A stretch of DNA of 64,000 nt from Bacteriovoracaceae bacterium UBA6153 (GCA_002428265.1 DIUR01000001.1:260766-324765), one strand, 5' to 3'; shown: positions 51,645-61,412, numbered from the stretch's first letter. Notes: generated from the letters alone by a model not told the origin. Numbers and translations are program-made.

Positions 51645-54033
51645 TGATTGATGTAAAATTGTTAGAGTTATAGTTAATATAAAGTAAAAGGCCAAATTTC
51701 TGGTCAATTAAGTCACGAGTGTAGTTAAACTCAAGCTTCCAACAATTATTTATGGGAGCATACAACACCGAGTACGAGCTTTGTGAGATAAGCTTGCTCT
51801 CAATATCATAATCCAGCGAGTTTTTTAGAGTGATAAGATCATTAATATTTAAAGTAATGTCATATCCTGCGAGCTTAGTAATAGGTGTATTGCTAGAGTT
51901 AAAAGAGTTATAAGTAAAATCACCACCGATACTCAATCTGTTTAAATTTAATGTCGCAGAAGAAGTTAATTTATGTTCACTTGTTTTATGAAAATAAAAC
52001 TCCTGAATCGCAAAAGTGACCTTACTAAGAGTAAGCCCAGTATAGACATAAAGTCTCGTTAACCTATCCACCAGTTTACTAGTATTTTCAACGGTTAGAT
52101 CCAAACCTTGAGAGACATTAAAAAAAGTAATATCGCTATATGAAAAATTATCTTTTAGATAACGATTATCTTTATAGGGATCAAATTTTCTAGATGTTTT
52201 TTTAATCAGGTTGTTATTCCACTGGAACTCAAGCGTATTACTAAGCGGAAGCGAATCCTGGGCCGTGGTTTGATTGGATAAATGCTCTCTTTCTCTAAGA
52301 GCGTCCAGATAATCAAACTGTCCATCGTCTTGTTCAATTTGATTTCTAAAATTCGCGTTGCCACTATATTTCTGCTCTCCAAGATAATAGTGCTTCAATT
52401 TAAATTCCTGAGAGTGCCTATAGCTATTGTTATAAACCAAGGCCGTCTGCTCATTGTTAGACATTCCAATCTTGGGTAAAACGCCAATAGTATTGTCTAC
52501 AGCAGGGGCAGTCCCCAAACCTAAAAGCGCATCACTTGTCTTTGCCGGAGAAACATTATCAATCACTAATGGCTTTTCTTCGACATATGACAGGCCGTAA
52601 ATTTTTTCTAACTCAACTTTGGCCTCTGTTTCATAAATGAGTCCTTGCTTTGAGAAATTTTTATCTGCCTCTGTCGGAAGCTTATATTTTTGATAATCGA
52701 GTTTTAAATTATGAGAGAAAAAAACCGGCCCAAGATTTCCTAGTTGCCAGTTTAAATAGGGCGCCATATTTAATCTTCTAGCATTTCTAATAGGGCCACC
52801 AGCGTTCAGGTCTGCCTTATTTTGCTTAAAAATAGTGTAATCAGCATTTATCCCTACAGAGATATTTTTTAAAAAAGGATAGTCGGTATGAACCAGATTA
52901 AAAGGAACTGAAGATAGTGATAATTTAGGAAGTATTTGTACATACTGTTTATCAAATTTTTCCGGATCATTGATAAGCAAATTTTTATTATAATAACTCT
53001 GCATTCCAAAAGAAAAAAGTGAAGAGCGCCCCTCCAGGAATCCCCCGCCTCCAATCTCTGTTCCGCGGATCTTATCTCCTGCAAAATAATCTAAATCTCT
53101 CGGCGTATCTAAATCAGATGAGTCACTGAAATACACATGCCCGTTTAAAAAGTTTTTACTGACATAATGGCCTTCGAAATCTGAAAAATGTCTGTAGGTT
53201 TTAAAACCACTTTGAGTCTTGTCAGTTTTGTAAGGCTCGTAAATTCTATCATCAAGCTGAAGAGTATTGAGTTCAAACCAGGTCTTCTCTTTGACTTCCT
53301 GCCTGTATTGAAACTCTCCACCAAGCCCGCGCTCTCCAAAAGTTGAAGGAACGATCGTTAAGTCTTTATGCTCATCTATAACGAAAAAATAAGGCTGCTG
53401 GTATTTGAATCCATCACTTGAACTAAAGCCAATCGTTGGAAATAAAAATCCTGATTCTCTTTTTTGCTTGATCGGAAAAATCAAATAAGGAAAGTACATT
53501 GCCGTCACACCTTTAACTTTTATAAAAGCGTGTTGAATCCTTACATACTGCCCTACTGTTATTGTAATTTTTTTTCCGAAAACACTCCACGACTCAGGAC
53601 AATCTTTACAAGTCGTATACTCTGCATCTTCTGCGTAAATAACATCAGGAGTGGTTTGAGAGATTCTCTTACCAGTGATGATATAATTGTCTGAGAGAAC
53701 TCTGGCATTATCGAGCTCCATCTTTTTTGTAAGAAAATTATAATTGAGTCTAGTTCCATACAACGTCATCTCGGGCGCAATATAGCGAACATTGCCGATG
53801 ACTTCTGTTTCACCACTCGTAAAATTAATTTTGGCCTTCTCACCATAAATTGAATTTTTTAAATGTGTGATAACGACATTACCAACAGCTTCAAATTCAT
53901 TCTCACTAGATTTTCTGAATGCCTTATCTGAGAGAACATTAATTTTCTGGCCCAAGTCAAACTCAAATGTCTCACGTGCATGCAGTGAATTGATAAATAA
54001 TAAACTAAGCGTGAATAAAGCGCTGAACTTCAC
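51634..54033 (-). CDS. lptD: LPS assembly protein LptD
   Basis: About 799 residues. Start GTG 54033 begins M-K-F-S-A-L-F and a signal peptide ending L-H-A. An OstA/LptA-like beta-jellyroll (about 25-150: F-E-A-V-G-N-V-V-I, Y-G-E-K-A-K-I-N) precedes the barrel domain with M-Y-F-P-Y-L-I-F-P, R-E-S-G-F-L-F-P-T-I-G. Cys pair T-T-C-K-D-C in the periplasmic part may form a disulfide. It inserts lipopolysaccharide in the outer membrane with LptE, which shows the organism makes LPS. It overlaps the end of folC by 29 bp. Confidence 0.9.
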   Translation of the reverse strand: MKFSALFTLSLLFINSLHARETFEFDLGQKINVLSDKAFRKSSENEFEAVGNVVITHLKNSIYGEKAKINFTSGETEVIGNVRYIAPEMTLYGTRLNYNFLTKKMELDNARVLSDNYIITGKRISQTTPDVIYAEDAEYTTCKDCPESWSVFGKKITITVGQYVRIQHAFIKVKGVTAMYFPYLIFPIKQKRESGFLFPTIGFSSSDGFKYQQPYFFVIDEHKDLTIVPSTFGERGLGGEFQYRQEVKEKTWFELNTLQLDDRIYEPYKTDKTQSGFKTYRHFSDFEGHYVSKNFLNGHVYFSDSSDLDTPRDLDYFAGDKIRGTEIGGGGFLEGRSSLFSFGMQSYYNKNLLINDPEKFDKQYVQILPKLSLSSVPFNLVHTDYPFLKNISVGINADYTIFKQNKADLNAGGPIRNARRLNMAPYLNWQLGNLGPVFFSHNLKLDYQKYKLPTEADKNFSKQGLIYETEAKVELEKIYGLSYVEEKPLVIDNVSPAKTSDALLGLGTAPAVDNTIGVLPKIGMSNNEQTALVYNNSYRHSQEFKLKHYYLGEQKYSGNANFRNQIEQDDGQFDYLDALREREHLSNQTTAQDSLPLSNTLEFQWNNNLIKKTSRKFDPYKDNRYLKDNFSYSDITFFNVSQGLDLTVENTSKLVDRLTRLYVYTGLTLSKVTFAIQEFYFHKTSEHKLTSSATLNLNRLSIGGDFTYNSFNSSNTPITKLAGYDITLNINDLITLKNSLDYDIESKLISQSSYSVLYAPINNCWKLEFNYTRDLIDQKFGLLLYINYNSNNFTSISVR

Positions 54034-55252
54034 CGATGAAATAATAAGATCCACAAACGAGGATGGTTTGTGATTTTGAATTTTTAAGTTCTGATTTCCA
54101 ATCGAAAGCAAAATTTAACATTCCCTTGTTAACTTTAGTACACATGCTCCTGATTGCTTCAGAATCCATGGCCTTGGGGTGATCAAAACTGGTAAGAGTT
54201 AGTTTTGCTTTTCCCTCAAAAAAATCCACAAGCGATTTAGTCATGACAACAATTTCGCCTAAGGGCCTTTGTGAAAAACTTACTAATAAACTCTCTGGAA
54301 AAATTAAGTCTTGAGACTCCAGATAGCTCTGCAACATCCTTCGCACACCATCAATATTATGGGCACCTATAAAGATAAGAGACTTTCCTTCAAAAGTCAT
54401 TATCTCTCTACGACCTTTATAGAGAGGAAGAAGACGTTTCGCACTCTGAAATGTAAGGTCAGAATCCGGGCATAAATACTTAAACATTTCCCAGGCAAGT
54501 TCGTTATTTGCCTCAAAATAGTTTGCATGAGGATTGATGGCTCTCCAGTCAATCTCCTCTTTTTCACAATACTGTGCCGTCATCTGATTCAAATAATTCA
54601 GCTCAAAATTGGTAAATAAAGGATGTTTTTTTCTAGCGACGGCAATCTTTTCAGAGAGGATTTGGTCATACCTAGATCCTAAAATACTCTGATGGTCTCT
54701 GGAGATTGAAGTGATACATGCACAATCTGCATCAAAATGGTTAACAGCATCAAGACGTCCACCAAGACCAACTTCTAAAAGAAGGTAGTTCAGGCCCTGA
54801 TGATTTTTTGCAATAATTAAAAATACCAAAAATAAGAACTCGTAGAATGAAACTCTCACCCCACCCATTTCATCTTTTAAAATTTTTTCAGCTAGGCCCA
54901 TGGCCTCTTTTAATTCTTTGTAACTCACTTCATAAGATTCGTTATCTTTTGAAAGATTAAACCTCTCCTTAATGCTTAGAATATGCGGAGAAGTCCAAAG
55001 GGCACAACTCTTACCACTGCCAGTCAATAACGTTGAGAGCGTATGCGCGGTCTGTCCTTTGCCATTGGTGCCCGCAATTGTGACAACCTTCACACCCGCT
55101 TCTTTAAAATATTTAATAAAAGGAGCATAGACCGGACGAGTTCTCTCAAGCCCCGGAGTAAAGACTTCAAAACCATAATGCTGGATCAAGTGATCCATAA
55201 TGGATGCTTCTTCTAATTGATTGTAGTCCTCGCTACCTTTTATCAAATTCAT
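54005..55252 (-). CDS. folC: Folylpolyglutamate/dihydrofolate synthase
   Basis: 415 residues from ATG 55252 (a longer frame back to 55378 runs into the intergenic region). ATP site I-A-G-T-N-G-K-G-Q-T-A-H near 50, the S-P-H-I-L-S-I-K-E-R-F-N loop, L-L-L-E-V-G-L-G-G-R-L-D-A, and G-A-H-N-I-D-G in the C-terminal domain, all typical of Mur-ligase-type FolC. It adds Glu to folates. Whether it does both reactions cannot be decided from the sequence. Confidence 0.92.
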   Translation of the reverse strand: MNLIKGSEDYNQLEEASIMDHLIQHYGFEVFTPGLERTRPVYAPFIKYFKEAGVKVVTIAGTNGKGQTAHTLSTLLTGSGKSCALWTSPHILSIKERFNLSKDNESYEVSYKELKEAMGLAEKILKDEMGGVRVSFYEFLFLVFLIIAKNHQGLNYLLLEVGLGGRLDAVNHFDADCACITSISRDHQSILGSRYDQILSEKIAVARKKHPLFTNFELNYLNQMTAQYCEKEEIDWRAINPHANYFEANNELAWEMFKYLCPDSDLTFQSAKRLLPLYKGRREIMTFEGKSLIFIGAHNIDGVRRMLQSYLESQDLIFPESLLVSFSQRPLGEIVVMTKSLVDFFEGKAKLTLTSFDHPKAMDSEAIRSMCTKVNKGMLNFAFDWKSELKNSKSQTILVCGSYYFIGEVQRFIHA

Positions 55253-55422
55253 CTTAACCAATCTCTTCCTAATCTTTGATTTCACTGTAAAGGAGTCTAT
55301 TTGGCCATTTTTTGTGGCAGTTGAAAAGCCTCTATAAATAATAATCCGACTCCAATTCTCAAGTTTTATTGAGTTCATACCGATATGTCTAGGTAGTAAC
55401 AGGATATGGGCACAATATAGTA

Positions 55423-57675
55423 ATGAAAATGAGAACAGCTAATAGATATATTCAAGCGATTACATTGGGAGCGATGCTCCTGACTGCAAGTGCTTTCGGT
55501 GCTGAAAAATGCTACACAACTGCTGAGCTCAACAACTTCAAAGAAATCTACATCGGCCTTCAACAAAAACTTAACTACGAAGGTAAGGATGCTTATCTCG
55601 ACAAAAATCACCAGGTTCAATTAAAACCTCATCAAAAAGATGCTCCTTACGGTGGTAAAGAGTTCGAAGAGGCGATGTTTCTCGAATACCAAAACTCTAT
55701 GAGAAAAGTTGGTAAGCTTTTTCAAAATGCAAAATTCGAAGGCGATGACAATTTCAAATCTAATCCTCTACTCGTCAATTTCATGGCCGCCATCGATGAT
55801 AAAAAGAGCGACTCATCAGACTTCGTTGATAAAACAAAAGTTAAAGATGTCTTAAAGGCCCTTGAAGAAGCAAGTATTAAAAAATTTGGCAATGGACCAA
55901 ATAAAAAATTCGTTCTTAATGCTGGTGATAAATACTTACTGGAAAAACTTCTGACTCATGCTCAGGATAGAATTTGTAGTATTACAACTTTCGAAGAAAC
56001 AGGAAAAGGCACTAAGTTATTTAAGGCCGACTATCTTCAAAAAGTAAAAAATGCTCCTCTAAACAGATTAGTTAATACGATTAAAGCGTCTACTATAGAT
56101 AAAGATTCTAAAATCGAATTAAAAGAAACATCTGCTCTAACCGCCTCTTTAGTTGATCCAACTCTTGCGACAAAATCGGCCGTCGCTGAAAACCTGCAAC
56201 AGTTAAGCGACTGGGTAAAAAAAGTAAAATCTCGTGGAGACAAATGTCTTCAGGCGATCAAAAGTAAAAATTTCACGAACTCAATCCAGGCAAATATTCA
56301 AAGCTGTAACTTTGGAAGGATGATCGATACATTAAGTGAAGACAATTATAACAACCTTGAATCTGTTCTTCACTATATCAACGCTAATGAGCGCCTTCTT
56401 AATAATCCACAGGCAAAAGCTGAAACAAATATTGATGAACTAAAACTTGAAGGCTATATTGGAAAGACATTTGATAATCTTGGAAAAGAAATCAGATGTA
56501 CTCAAATTGAAGCTTCTAATAACGCTGACAAAAAAATCTTTATTAGAAATCTTCCTTATAATGAACAGACAAATCAGTTCGACACGACAGGCATCCAATG
56601 TAAAATTAAAGGTCGCCTTCAAACGGCAGATCAATGTAAAAAGCAATATACGCTTGTATCAGATGGATTAGGCCGTGGTCTTGAAATCAAACCGAGAGTT
56701 GCCAACAGTGGAGTGGTATTTTCTATTAAAGAAAACGCTAACTGCTCTGACATGAGTTTCCCGAACAAACCAGAACAACCAGTAAGTCCTCCTAAGACCC
56801 AGGAAGATTGTAACAATGAAGCAAAACAAAAGAATGAAGGTGGAAAACTTCCACTGATCGTACTCATCCTCAACGGTGAAAAAAATACGTGTGAACCCAA
56901 AGCACCAGAAAAGAAATTTAACTGGTCACAAGAAAAATGTGATGCAAAAGCAAAGACAGATGCTGAAACAGATAAGAAGCCTATCGTTCCTGTGCTTTAT
57001 GACAAGGAAACTGATGCTTGTGTACCGACGACTCCAAAACCAGACTTAACACTCACACAATCAACGTGTGACGAAAGAGCACAGACCGCAACTGAAGGTG
57101 GAAAAAATAAATTGATTTCCCTTGAGCTAAATGCAGATAAGACTGACTGTATTCCAAAGACGGATGCTGCTGATGCAGACGCCGATGATGGTAAAATGAC
57201 TAAAGAAAAATGTGATCAACAATCAAAAGACTCAACTGAGAATGGAAAACTTCCTGCTCAAAACTTTGTCTTCAACGAAAAAGATAACTCATGTAATGTA
57301 AAATTAACTCAGGCAGATTGCGATGCCAGAGCAAAATCAACTTCTGAAAAAGAGAAAAAACCTTTAATCTCTCTGATTCTTAACGCTGAAAAAAATACTT
57401 GTGATGTTAAAGAAGCTGAGGCCCCGGCAAAGGAATCTAAAGAATCCGATGAAGAGAAAAAATGTAATGAAAAAAACGTTGCTCCAGAATTTAAATACTT
57501 CTGGGATGGAAAGACTTGTGTCGATAGATATCCTGCAAAAAAAGAAGAGGAAGAAGTTGAAGAAGTTGAAGATACAGGGCCAAAAGCTCCATCAGGTAAC
57601 GTGAAAGCTCCTGCTCGCTTCGTCCCTATCAACGTTCCAGGAAGACAAATGTATGTACTACCAGGTATGCCTTAG
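55423..57675 (+). CDS. Secreted protein with tandem two-cysteine repeats
   Basis: 750 residues. Signal peptide ends near F-G-A (residue 27). Residues 28-450 are helical and unrecognised, with scattered Cys. Residues about 459-664 hold five repeats of 35-45 residues of the form T-Q-x-x-C-D-x-x-A...K-x-P-L-I-x-L-x-L-N-x-x-K-x-x-C-x-P/V-K, with a sixth shorter copy (K-K-C-N-E-K...G-K-T-C-V-D). Each copy has two Cys about 30 residues apart, probably one disulfide each. An acidic Glu/Val stretch and a Pro-rich tail follow. A surface or spore-coat-like structural role is plausible; no enzyme motif is seen. Confidence 0.7.
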   Translation: MKMRTANRYIQAITLGAMLLTASAFGAEKCYTTAELNNFKEIYIGLQQKLNYEGKDAYLDKNHQVQLKPHQKDAPYGGKEFEEAMFLEYQNSMRKVGKLFQNAKFEGDDNFKSNPLLVNFMAAIDDKKSDSSDFVDKTKVKDVLKALEEASIKKFGNGPNKKFVLNAGDKYLLEKLLTHAQDRICSITTFEETGKGTKLFKADYLQKVKNAPLNRLVNTIKASTIDKDSKIELKETSALTASLVDPTLATKSAVAENLQQLSDWVKKVKSRGDKCLQAIKSKNFTNSIQANIQSCNFGRMIDTLSEDNYNNLESVLHYINANERLLNNPQAKAETNIDELKLEGYIGKTFDNLGKEIRCTQIEASNNADKKIFIRNLPYNEQTNQFDTTGIQCKIKGRLQTADQCKKQYTLVSDGLGRGLEIKPRVANSGVVFSIKENANCSDMSFPNKPEQPVSPPKTQEDCNNEAKQKNEGGKLPLIVLILNGEKNTCEPKAPEKKFNWSQEKCDAKAKTDAETDKKPIVPVLYDKETDACVPTTPKPDLTLTQSTCDERAQTATEGGKNKLISLELNADKTDCIPKTDAADADADDGKMTKEKCDQQSKDSTENGKLPAQNFVFNEKDNSCNVKLTQADCDARAKSTSEKEKKPLISLILNAEKNTCDVKEAEAPAKESKESDEEKKCNEKNVAPEFKYFWDGKTCVDRYPAKKEEEEVEEVEDTGPKAPSGNVKAPARFVPINVPGRQMYVLPGMP
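56797..57412 (+). repeat. Five tandem two-Cys coding repeats
   Basis: Period about 35-45 codons, beginning T-Q-E-D-C-N and ending K-N-T-C-D-V-K. Copies 1, 3 and 5 are the most alike (L-P-L-I-V-L-I-L-N, N-K-L-I-S-L-E-L-N, K-P-L-I-S-L-I-L-N), suggesting recent amplification. Confidence 0.7.
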
Positions 57676-58436
57676 AAAACGTAACTGGTGTCTCCCGATC
57701 CTAAGATCGTAATCCTTTCATTTTGAATGTCATCGATTTCTTTAAAAAGTTGAGATTGATAATTTGGCTTTAGATGCCCTAAAAAAATAGGAACATCCGC
57801 TGGCATTTTTTTAATTTCTTCTTTCATCGTAGCAGGCGTATGGTGCAAACTGTCTGTCGCCACTTTCGATAAAAAATTTGGAAAACTCACTTCTGTAAAA
57901 ATCGCTTTTAAATTTTTTATCTGTCTAGCATATTCCCAAATCTGATCAGTAGGTCCTGTGTCCTGAGTAAAAACGACTGTGGCATTTTTTCTCTCAATAA
58001 TAAATCCCAGTGCACCTGTCGAATGATTGACTGGAACAGGTAAAATTCTATAGTCCCCTAGCACTAGCCACATTTCAGGCTTGATATCATGAAATCTCAA
58101 CGTTGGGTTTTCAACTGTGGGAAGCTTTGAAAAATCTGGCCAGATAATATCATTTAACAAGTGAGTTTTTATCGCTTCTCTTACCGGGCCATTAGCGTAT
58201 ATTTCAAACGGCCTTCCTTTCATACCAAAACAATTATCGGCCATGAAAGCAAGATCAGAGATGTGATCAAGATGAGAATGAGAAATAAGAATGTAGTCAA
58301 TGTGAGTCTGCTCTTCGATCTGAATACCAGAGGCCACAGAACCAGCATCAATAAGAAGCTTTCCATCAATTAGATATGACGTTGCCTTAAATCCTGGAGA
58401 AACTCCACCATGACCGCCAATAATACGTACAAGCAT
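57672..58436 (-). CDS. Class II cyclic-nucleotide phosphodiesterase (metallo-beta-lactamase fold)
   Basis: 254 residues. Zinc motif I-S-H-S-H-L-D-H-I-S-D near 52 is the exact form of PDEase-II proteins (yeast Pde1/CpdP type). G-A-L-G-F-I-I-E, F-T-Q-D-T-G-P-T (Asp ligand) and L-G-H-L (His ligand) follow. The family hydrolyses cAMP or cGMP. A general RNase Z-like function is less likely given the A-T-S-Y-L-I-D...L-I-D-A-G-S opening. It overlaps the end of the convergent repeat-protein gene by 4 bp. Confidence 0.8.
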   Translation of the reverse strand: MLVRIIGGHGGVSPGFKATSYLIDGKLLIDAGSVASGIQIEEQTHIDYILISHSHLDHISDLAFMADNCFGMKGRPFEIYANGPVREAIKTHLLNDIIWPDFSKLPTVENPTLRFHDIKPEMWLVLGDYRILPVPVNHSTGALGFIIERKNATVVFTQDTGPTDQIWEYARQIKNLKAIFTEVSFPNFLSKVATDSLHHTPATMKEEIKKMPADVPIFLGHLKPNYQSQLFKEIDDIQNERITILGSGDTSYVF

Positions 58437-58523
58437 ACCTTTCTCTTTTGGTTTCTCAGTTGAGTTTTAAATAATAGAACTAAATATATTTTAAACAATT
58501 TCCAGAGAGTTTGGAATTTATTT

Positions 58524-59354
58524 TTACTTCACCGAGCGTGAGAGTTGGTCATACACCGATTTAGTGTCTGAATTTAAAATTTTAGAGAAAATTTTCGCCA
58601 GCTTCTTCGTGCTGCCGCCATTTTCTAGATAATCTTTTGTAAGGGTCATGACTTCATCACTTAGTGCACTTGAGCGCACTTCTGAATTATGAAAAAGTAC
58701 AACAAACTCACCTTTGTCAGTGATAATCGATTGAACATTTGGCAGGTCTTCTTTCTTAAGTCGATACACTGACTCATAAGTTTTCGTCAGCTCTCTGGCA
58801 ATAACGAGTGTGTTTTCAGGATGAACTTCAAAAAAAGCATCTATCGTTTCAAAAATCCTGTGAGGTGACTCGAAAAAAATATGTGTCCCGCCCATAGTCC
58901 CTAAGTCTTTAAAAAAATCTCTTCTCTCGCTCTTTCCCCTTCCAATGAATCCCCAGAAATGAAATGGGTTCGGCGGAAGTGCAGAGAGCTCGAGCGCTGT
59001 CACAACGGCCGTCACTCCAGGAAGTGTCTTGATTGTTACACCTTCTTCAACAAGTTTCTTTAAAAGCGGATAAGCTGGGTCTGAAACCATGGGGCTTCCT
59101 GCATCCGAGACGAGATAAACAGTTTCGCCATTTTTAATTTTTTGTAAGATCTGCTCAATCTTCCCGACACTCTGGTCATGGAATGAGTCAATAAACTTAT
59201 CACTGTAGGATATTCCTTGAGCATTTAAGAGATCTTTAAAAACCCTGGTATCTTCGGCGTAAAATGTTTTTCCTGATTTTAGGGCATCGAGTGCTCTAAG
59301 AGTGATGTCCCCTGAATTTCCAATAGGTAGAGTTACTAGAATCAATTCCGACAA
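58524..59354 (-). CDS. rsmI: 16S rRNA (cytidine-1402-2'-O)-methyltransferase
   Basis: 276 residues: T-L-P-I-G-N-S-G-D-I-T-L-R-A-L, A-E-D-T-R-V, S-F-H-D-Q-S, L-V-S-D-A-G-S-P-M-V-S-D-P, L-P-G-V-T-A-V, and G-F-I-G-R-G-K-S-E-R-R. This is the tetrapyrrole-methylase-fold RsmI (YraL) family, which with RsmH modifies C1402 in the decoding centre. It is not adjacent to yraN here, though a YraN-like gene is 1 kb away. Confidence 0.95.
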   Translation of the reverse strand: MSELILVTLPIGNSGDITLRALDALKSGKTFYAEDTRVFKDLLNAQGISYSDKFIDSFHDQSVGKIEQILQKIKNGETVYLVSDAGSPMVSDPAYPLLKKLVEEGVTIKTLPGVTAVVTALELSALPPNPFHFWGFIGRGKSERRDFFKDLGTMGGTHIFFESPHRIFETIDAFFEVHPENTLVIARELTKTYESVYRLKKEDLPNVQSIITDKGEFVVLFHNSEVRSSALSDEVMTLTKDYLENGGSTKKLAKIFSKILNSDTKSVYDQLSRSVK

Positions 59355-59472
59355 ATCGTATCCCCTATTAAACTAATTGTATCATGGGCAAAATTTGATG
59401 AGCACTGAAGCAAATCGTATTAAGTGATAGAATCATTCTAGCACATTTAACCCCTAAAAAGGAACGCGCAAA

Positions 59473-59859
59473 ATGGCCATGAAAGCTAATATCCATACCG
59501 ACTCTTCTGGAAATATCATCGTGCATATGTCGGGAGGCCTTGACTATGAAAACTCAATCCCTCTTCGCCAGGAGCTTCAGGAACTAACGACAAAAAACCC
59601 TGCCTGCACAATCACACTTGATATGCATGCATTAGACTTTGTTGGATCTTCTGGAATTGGTATTTTCGTAGAAACACTTCACATTCTCAATAAGAACAAA
59701 GCGCAAATTAAACTATCAAATGTAAAAACTGAATTTTTAAAAGTTTTTAAACTTTATAACTTTGATGCTTTCAAATTAATGGAACATGAATTTGATAACG
59801 ATGAAACAGAAAACCTAAATCAAAAATTCGGTAACAGAAAGCAGACATTTCAAAACTGA
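59473..59859 (+). CDS. STAS-domain anti-sigma-factor antagonist
   Basis: 128 residues: I-I-V-H-M-S-G-G-L-D-Y-E-N, then D-F-V-G-S-S-G-I-G-I-F with the phosphorylatable Ser59 or Ser60, as in SpoIIAA/RsbV proteins. These bind an anti-sigma kinase in the dephosphorylated state. No partner kinase or sigma factor gene is nearby. The C-terminal 25 residues form an extra polar tail. AAGGA is nine bases before the ATG. It ends one base before the convergent gene. Confidence 0.88.
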   Translation: MAMKANIHTDSSGNIIVHMSGGLDYENSIPLRQELQELTTKNPACTITLDMHALDFVGSSGIGIFVETLHILNKNKAQIKLSNVKTEFLKVFKLYNFDAFKLMEHEFDNDETENLNQKFGNRKQTFQN

Positions 59860-60294
59860 TTAGAACTCCATATTAAGAAAATTCATAAAAAATAGAGGAT
59901 CCTTTTTAGGGTCCTTTTTATTTTCGAATTGCGCCAGACGGTAGTCATTGATATCAACAGAGATATTAGTTTGCTCGTCTTCATATGGCCCCGAGCTCTC
60001 AGGGTAATAGTCCCCTTTAGACTCTTGTCCGTAACCACGCTTTTTCATTTCATAATTTAAAATAATGTATCCACCAAAAAGAATCCCTGCATAAAGGCCC
60101 AAAGAAGCACCTTTTGCGATTGATCGTCCACCTGAACCAAAGGCCATTGAAGCCGTTCCCAATAAGGCCCCGCCCACAACACCATAACCGGCCATGGTCC
60201 CAACCATTTTTAATTTTGGATCAATAGCTGCGTGTGACACAGAAGAAAATAGGAGTGTTAAAGATACACATGAAGCAATGATTATTTTTTTCAT
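59860..60294 (-). CDS. Exported Gly-rich membrane hypothetical protein
   Basis: 144 residues. Signal peptide ending in S-H-A, then two Gly/Ala-rich hydrophobic stretches (G-Y-G-V-V-G-G-A-L-L-G and G-L-Y-A-G-I-L-F-G-G) resembling the Gly-zipper segments of outer-membrane lipoproteins, and a polar C-terminus. Function unknown. It follows the YraN-like gene with one base between. Confidence 0.6.
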   Translation of the reverse strand: MKKIIIASCVSLTLLFSSVSHAAIDPKLKMVGTMAGYGVVGGALLGTASMAFGSGGRSIAKGASLGLYAGILFGGYIILNYEMKKRGYGQESKGDYYPESSGPYEDEQTNISVDINDYRLAQFENKKDPKKDPLFFMNFLNMEF

Positions 60295-60295
60295 A

Positions 60296-60604
60296 CTAAA
60301 AGTTTAATAGAGGATCACATTTTTGGCAAAACTTAACTTCAAGTTTTGACTCCATCTCCAAAAGCCTACTTAAATAGTCTTGTGTTCCCCTAAGCCTCTT
60401 CATCTGAAAATGTGAGGGATACACCGAAGACTTTGTCTCAATAATAACGAGAACCCATGATTTATTTTTATTTCTTTTGAGATAAGCGATATCAATCTGA
60501 CCAAGATTTTTAGAGCGAAGAACGAGGGAAGAAATAAGGGCCGGAACACCTGCGCGGTGATAAATATGAGAAGTCTTAGACTCGTGCATATCCCCTTTCT
60601 GCAT
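60296..60604 (-). CDS. Divergent YraN (UPF0102)-like protein
   Basis: 102 residues. The segment L-G-Q-I-D-I-A-Y-L...V-L-V-I-I-E-T-K-S-S has the Asp-x-Ile/Leu...E-x-K pattern of the YraN nuclease-like fold (usual form G-E-I-D-L...V-F-V-E-V-K). Length fits the family (about 120). It follows rnhB with overlapping ends, the typical rnhB-yraN order. Whether it starts at 60604 or 60589 is open. Confidence 0.55.
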   Translation of the reverse strand: MQKGDMHESKTSHIYHRAGVPALISSLVLRSKNLGQIDIAYLKRNKNKSWVLVIIETKSSVYPSHFQMKRLRGTQDYLSRLLEMESKLEVKFCQKCDPLLNF

Positions 60605-61301
60605 AAATTTCTTTCACTCCTCTAAAAGTTAGCCTGTGAAGTTCTGTTACACCCAAGAGTGAGATGGCCTCGAGGTGTTTTTTTGTAGGATAGCCCGCAT
60701 TTTGCTCCCAACCATATCCAGGGTATTTTTCTCCAAGCTCTTTCATTAATTGATCGCGGTACTCTTTTGCTGCAATTGAAGCCAGTCCAATTAAAAGTGA
60801 TTTAGAATCTCCTTTTACAACTGCCTCTTGTTCAGCATCATGCTTTAGCTTTTTATTCCCATCGACCAGAATCATTCCCGGCAAATGCACAGGACAGCTC
60901 TCTAGCATTGCGAGCTTCATAGCTTCTAGTGATGCTTGAAGGATATTGATCTCATCGATCTTAGGTGCGTGAAGTTCTTTGATTAAAATTTTGACGGTGA
61001 TATTTTCTGAATGATGATGTGTATGAATTTGATCTACAGCGAGTGAAGTCATTGAAAGTTTTTTCAAAATTTCAGACCGCTCAACTGAGCTCAATTGTTT
61101 TGAATCGGTAATACCGAAGCGTGACCAAAGTCTTAGAAGTGATTTGAGTTCTTTTTGATCGTAAGTTTTTATTTCAATTGAGGCACAAGCTGCCACGACT
61201 GGCCCAGCGAGTGGACCACGGCCCACTTCATCACAACCAGCAACGAAAAAATTTCCGCTGTGAGATTCTGCTTTCGAATTAAAATACTTCAGATCGAACA
61301 T
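60576..61301 (-). CDS. rnhB: Ribonuclease HII
   Basis: 241 residues: G-C-D-E-V-G-R-G-P-L-A-G-P-V near 22 (Asp-Glu), L-V-D-G-N-K (Asp), then I-A-A-K-E-Y-R-D (Asp). All catalytic acids of the type 2 RNase H are present. It removes single ribonucleotides and RNA from hybrids, complementing RNase HI at 22071. It is 30 bp from a terminator that ends the rplS unit and overlaps the YraN-like gene. Confidence 0.95.
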   Translation of the reverse strand: MFDLKYFNSKAESHSGNFFVAGCDEVGRGPLAGPVVAACASIEIKTYDQKELKSLLRLWSRFGITDSKQLSSVERSEILKKLSMTSLAVDQIHTHHHSENITVKILIKELHAPKIDEINILQASLEAMKLAMLESCPVHLPGMILVDGNKKLKHDAEQEAVVKGDSKSLLIGLASIAAKEYRDQLMKELGEKYPGYGWEQNAGYPTKKHLEAISLLGVTELHRLTFRGVKEIYAERGYARV

Positions 61302-61320
61302 GATTAAGTTTTCTCAGGTG

Positions 61321-61364
61321 AAAAGAAAAAGGCCCTTCATAACAATTCTATTATGAAGGGCCCA
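61321..61364 (-). terminator. Rho-independent terminator of the trmD-rplS operon
   Basis: GGCCCTTCATAA/TTATGAAGGGCC (61331-61342 and 61351-61362) form a 12 bp stem; on the minus strand it is followed by T5-C-T4. Located about 50 bases after the rplS stop. Confidence 0.88.
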
Positions 61365-61412
61365 ATATTTAAATACTTTAAAGTAAGTCTTAGTCGACTA
61401 CTAGTCTTCTTA

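Noticed and set aside
51645..51707. Hydrophobic N-terminal extension of the amidotransferase
   Set aside because: It comes from reading into the end of lptD; TrpG/PabA proteins are cytoplasmic and begin near the D-K-I-L-I-I-D-F segment.
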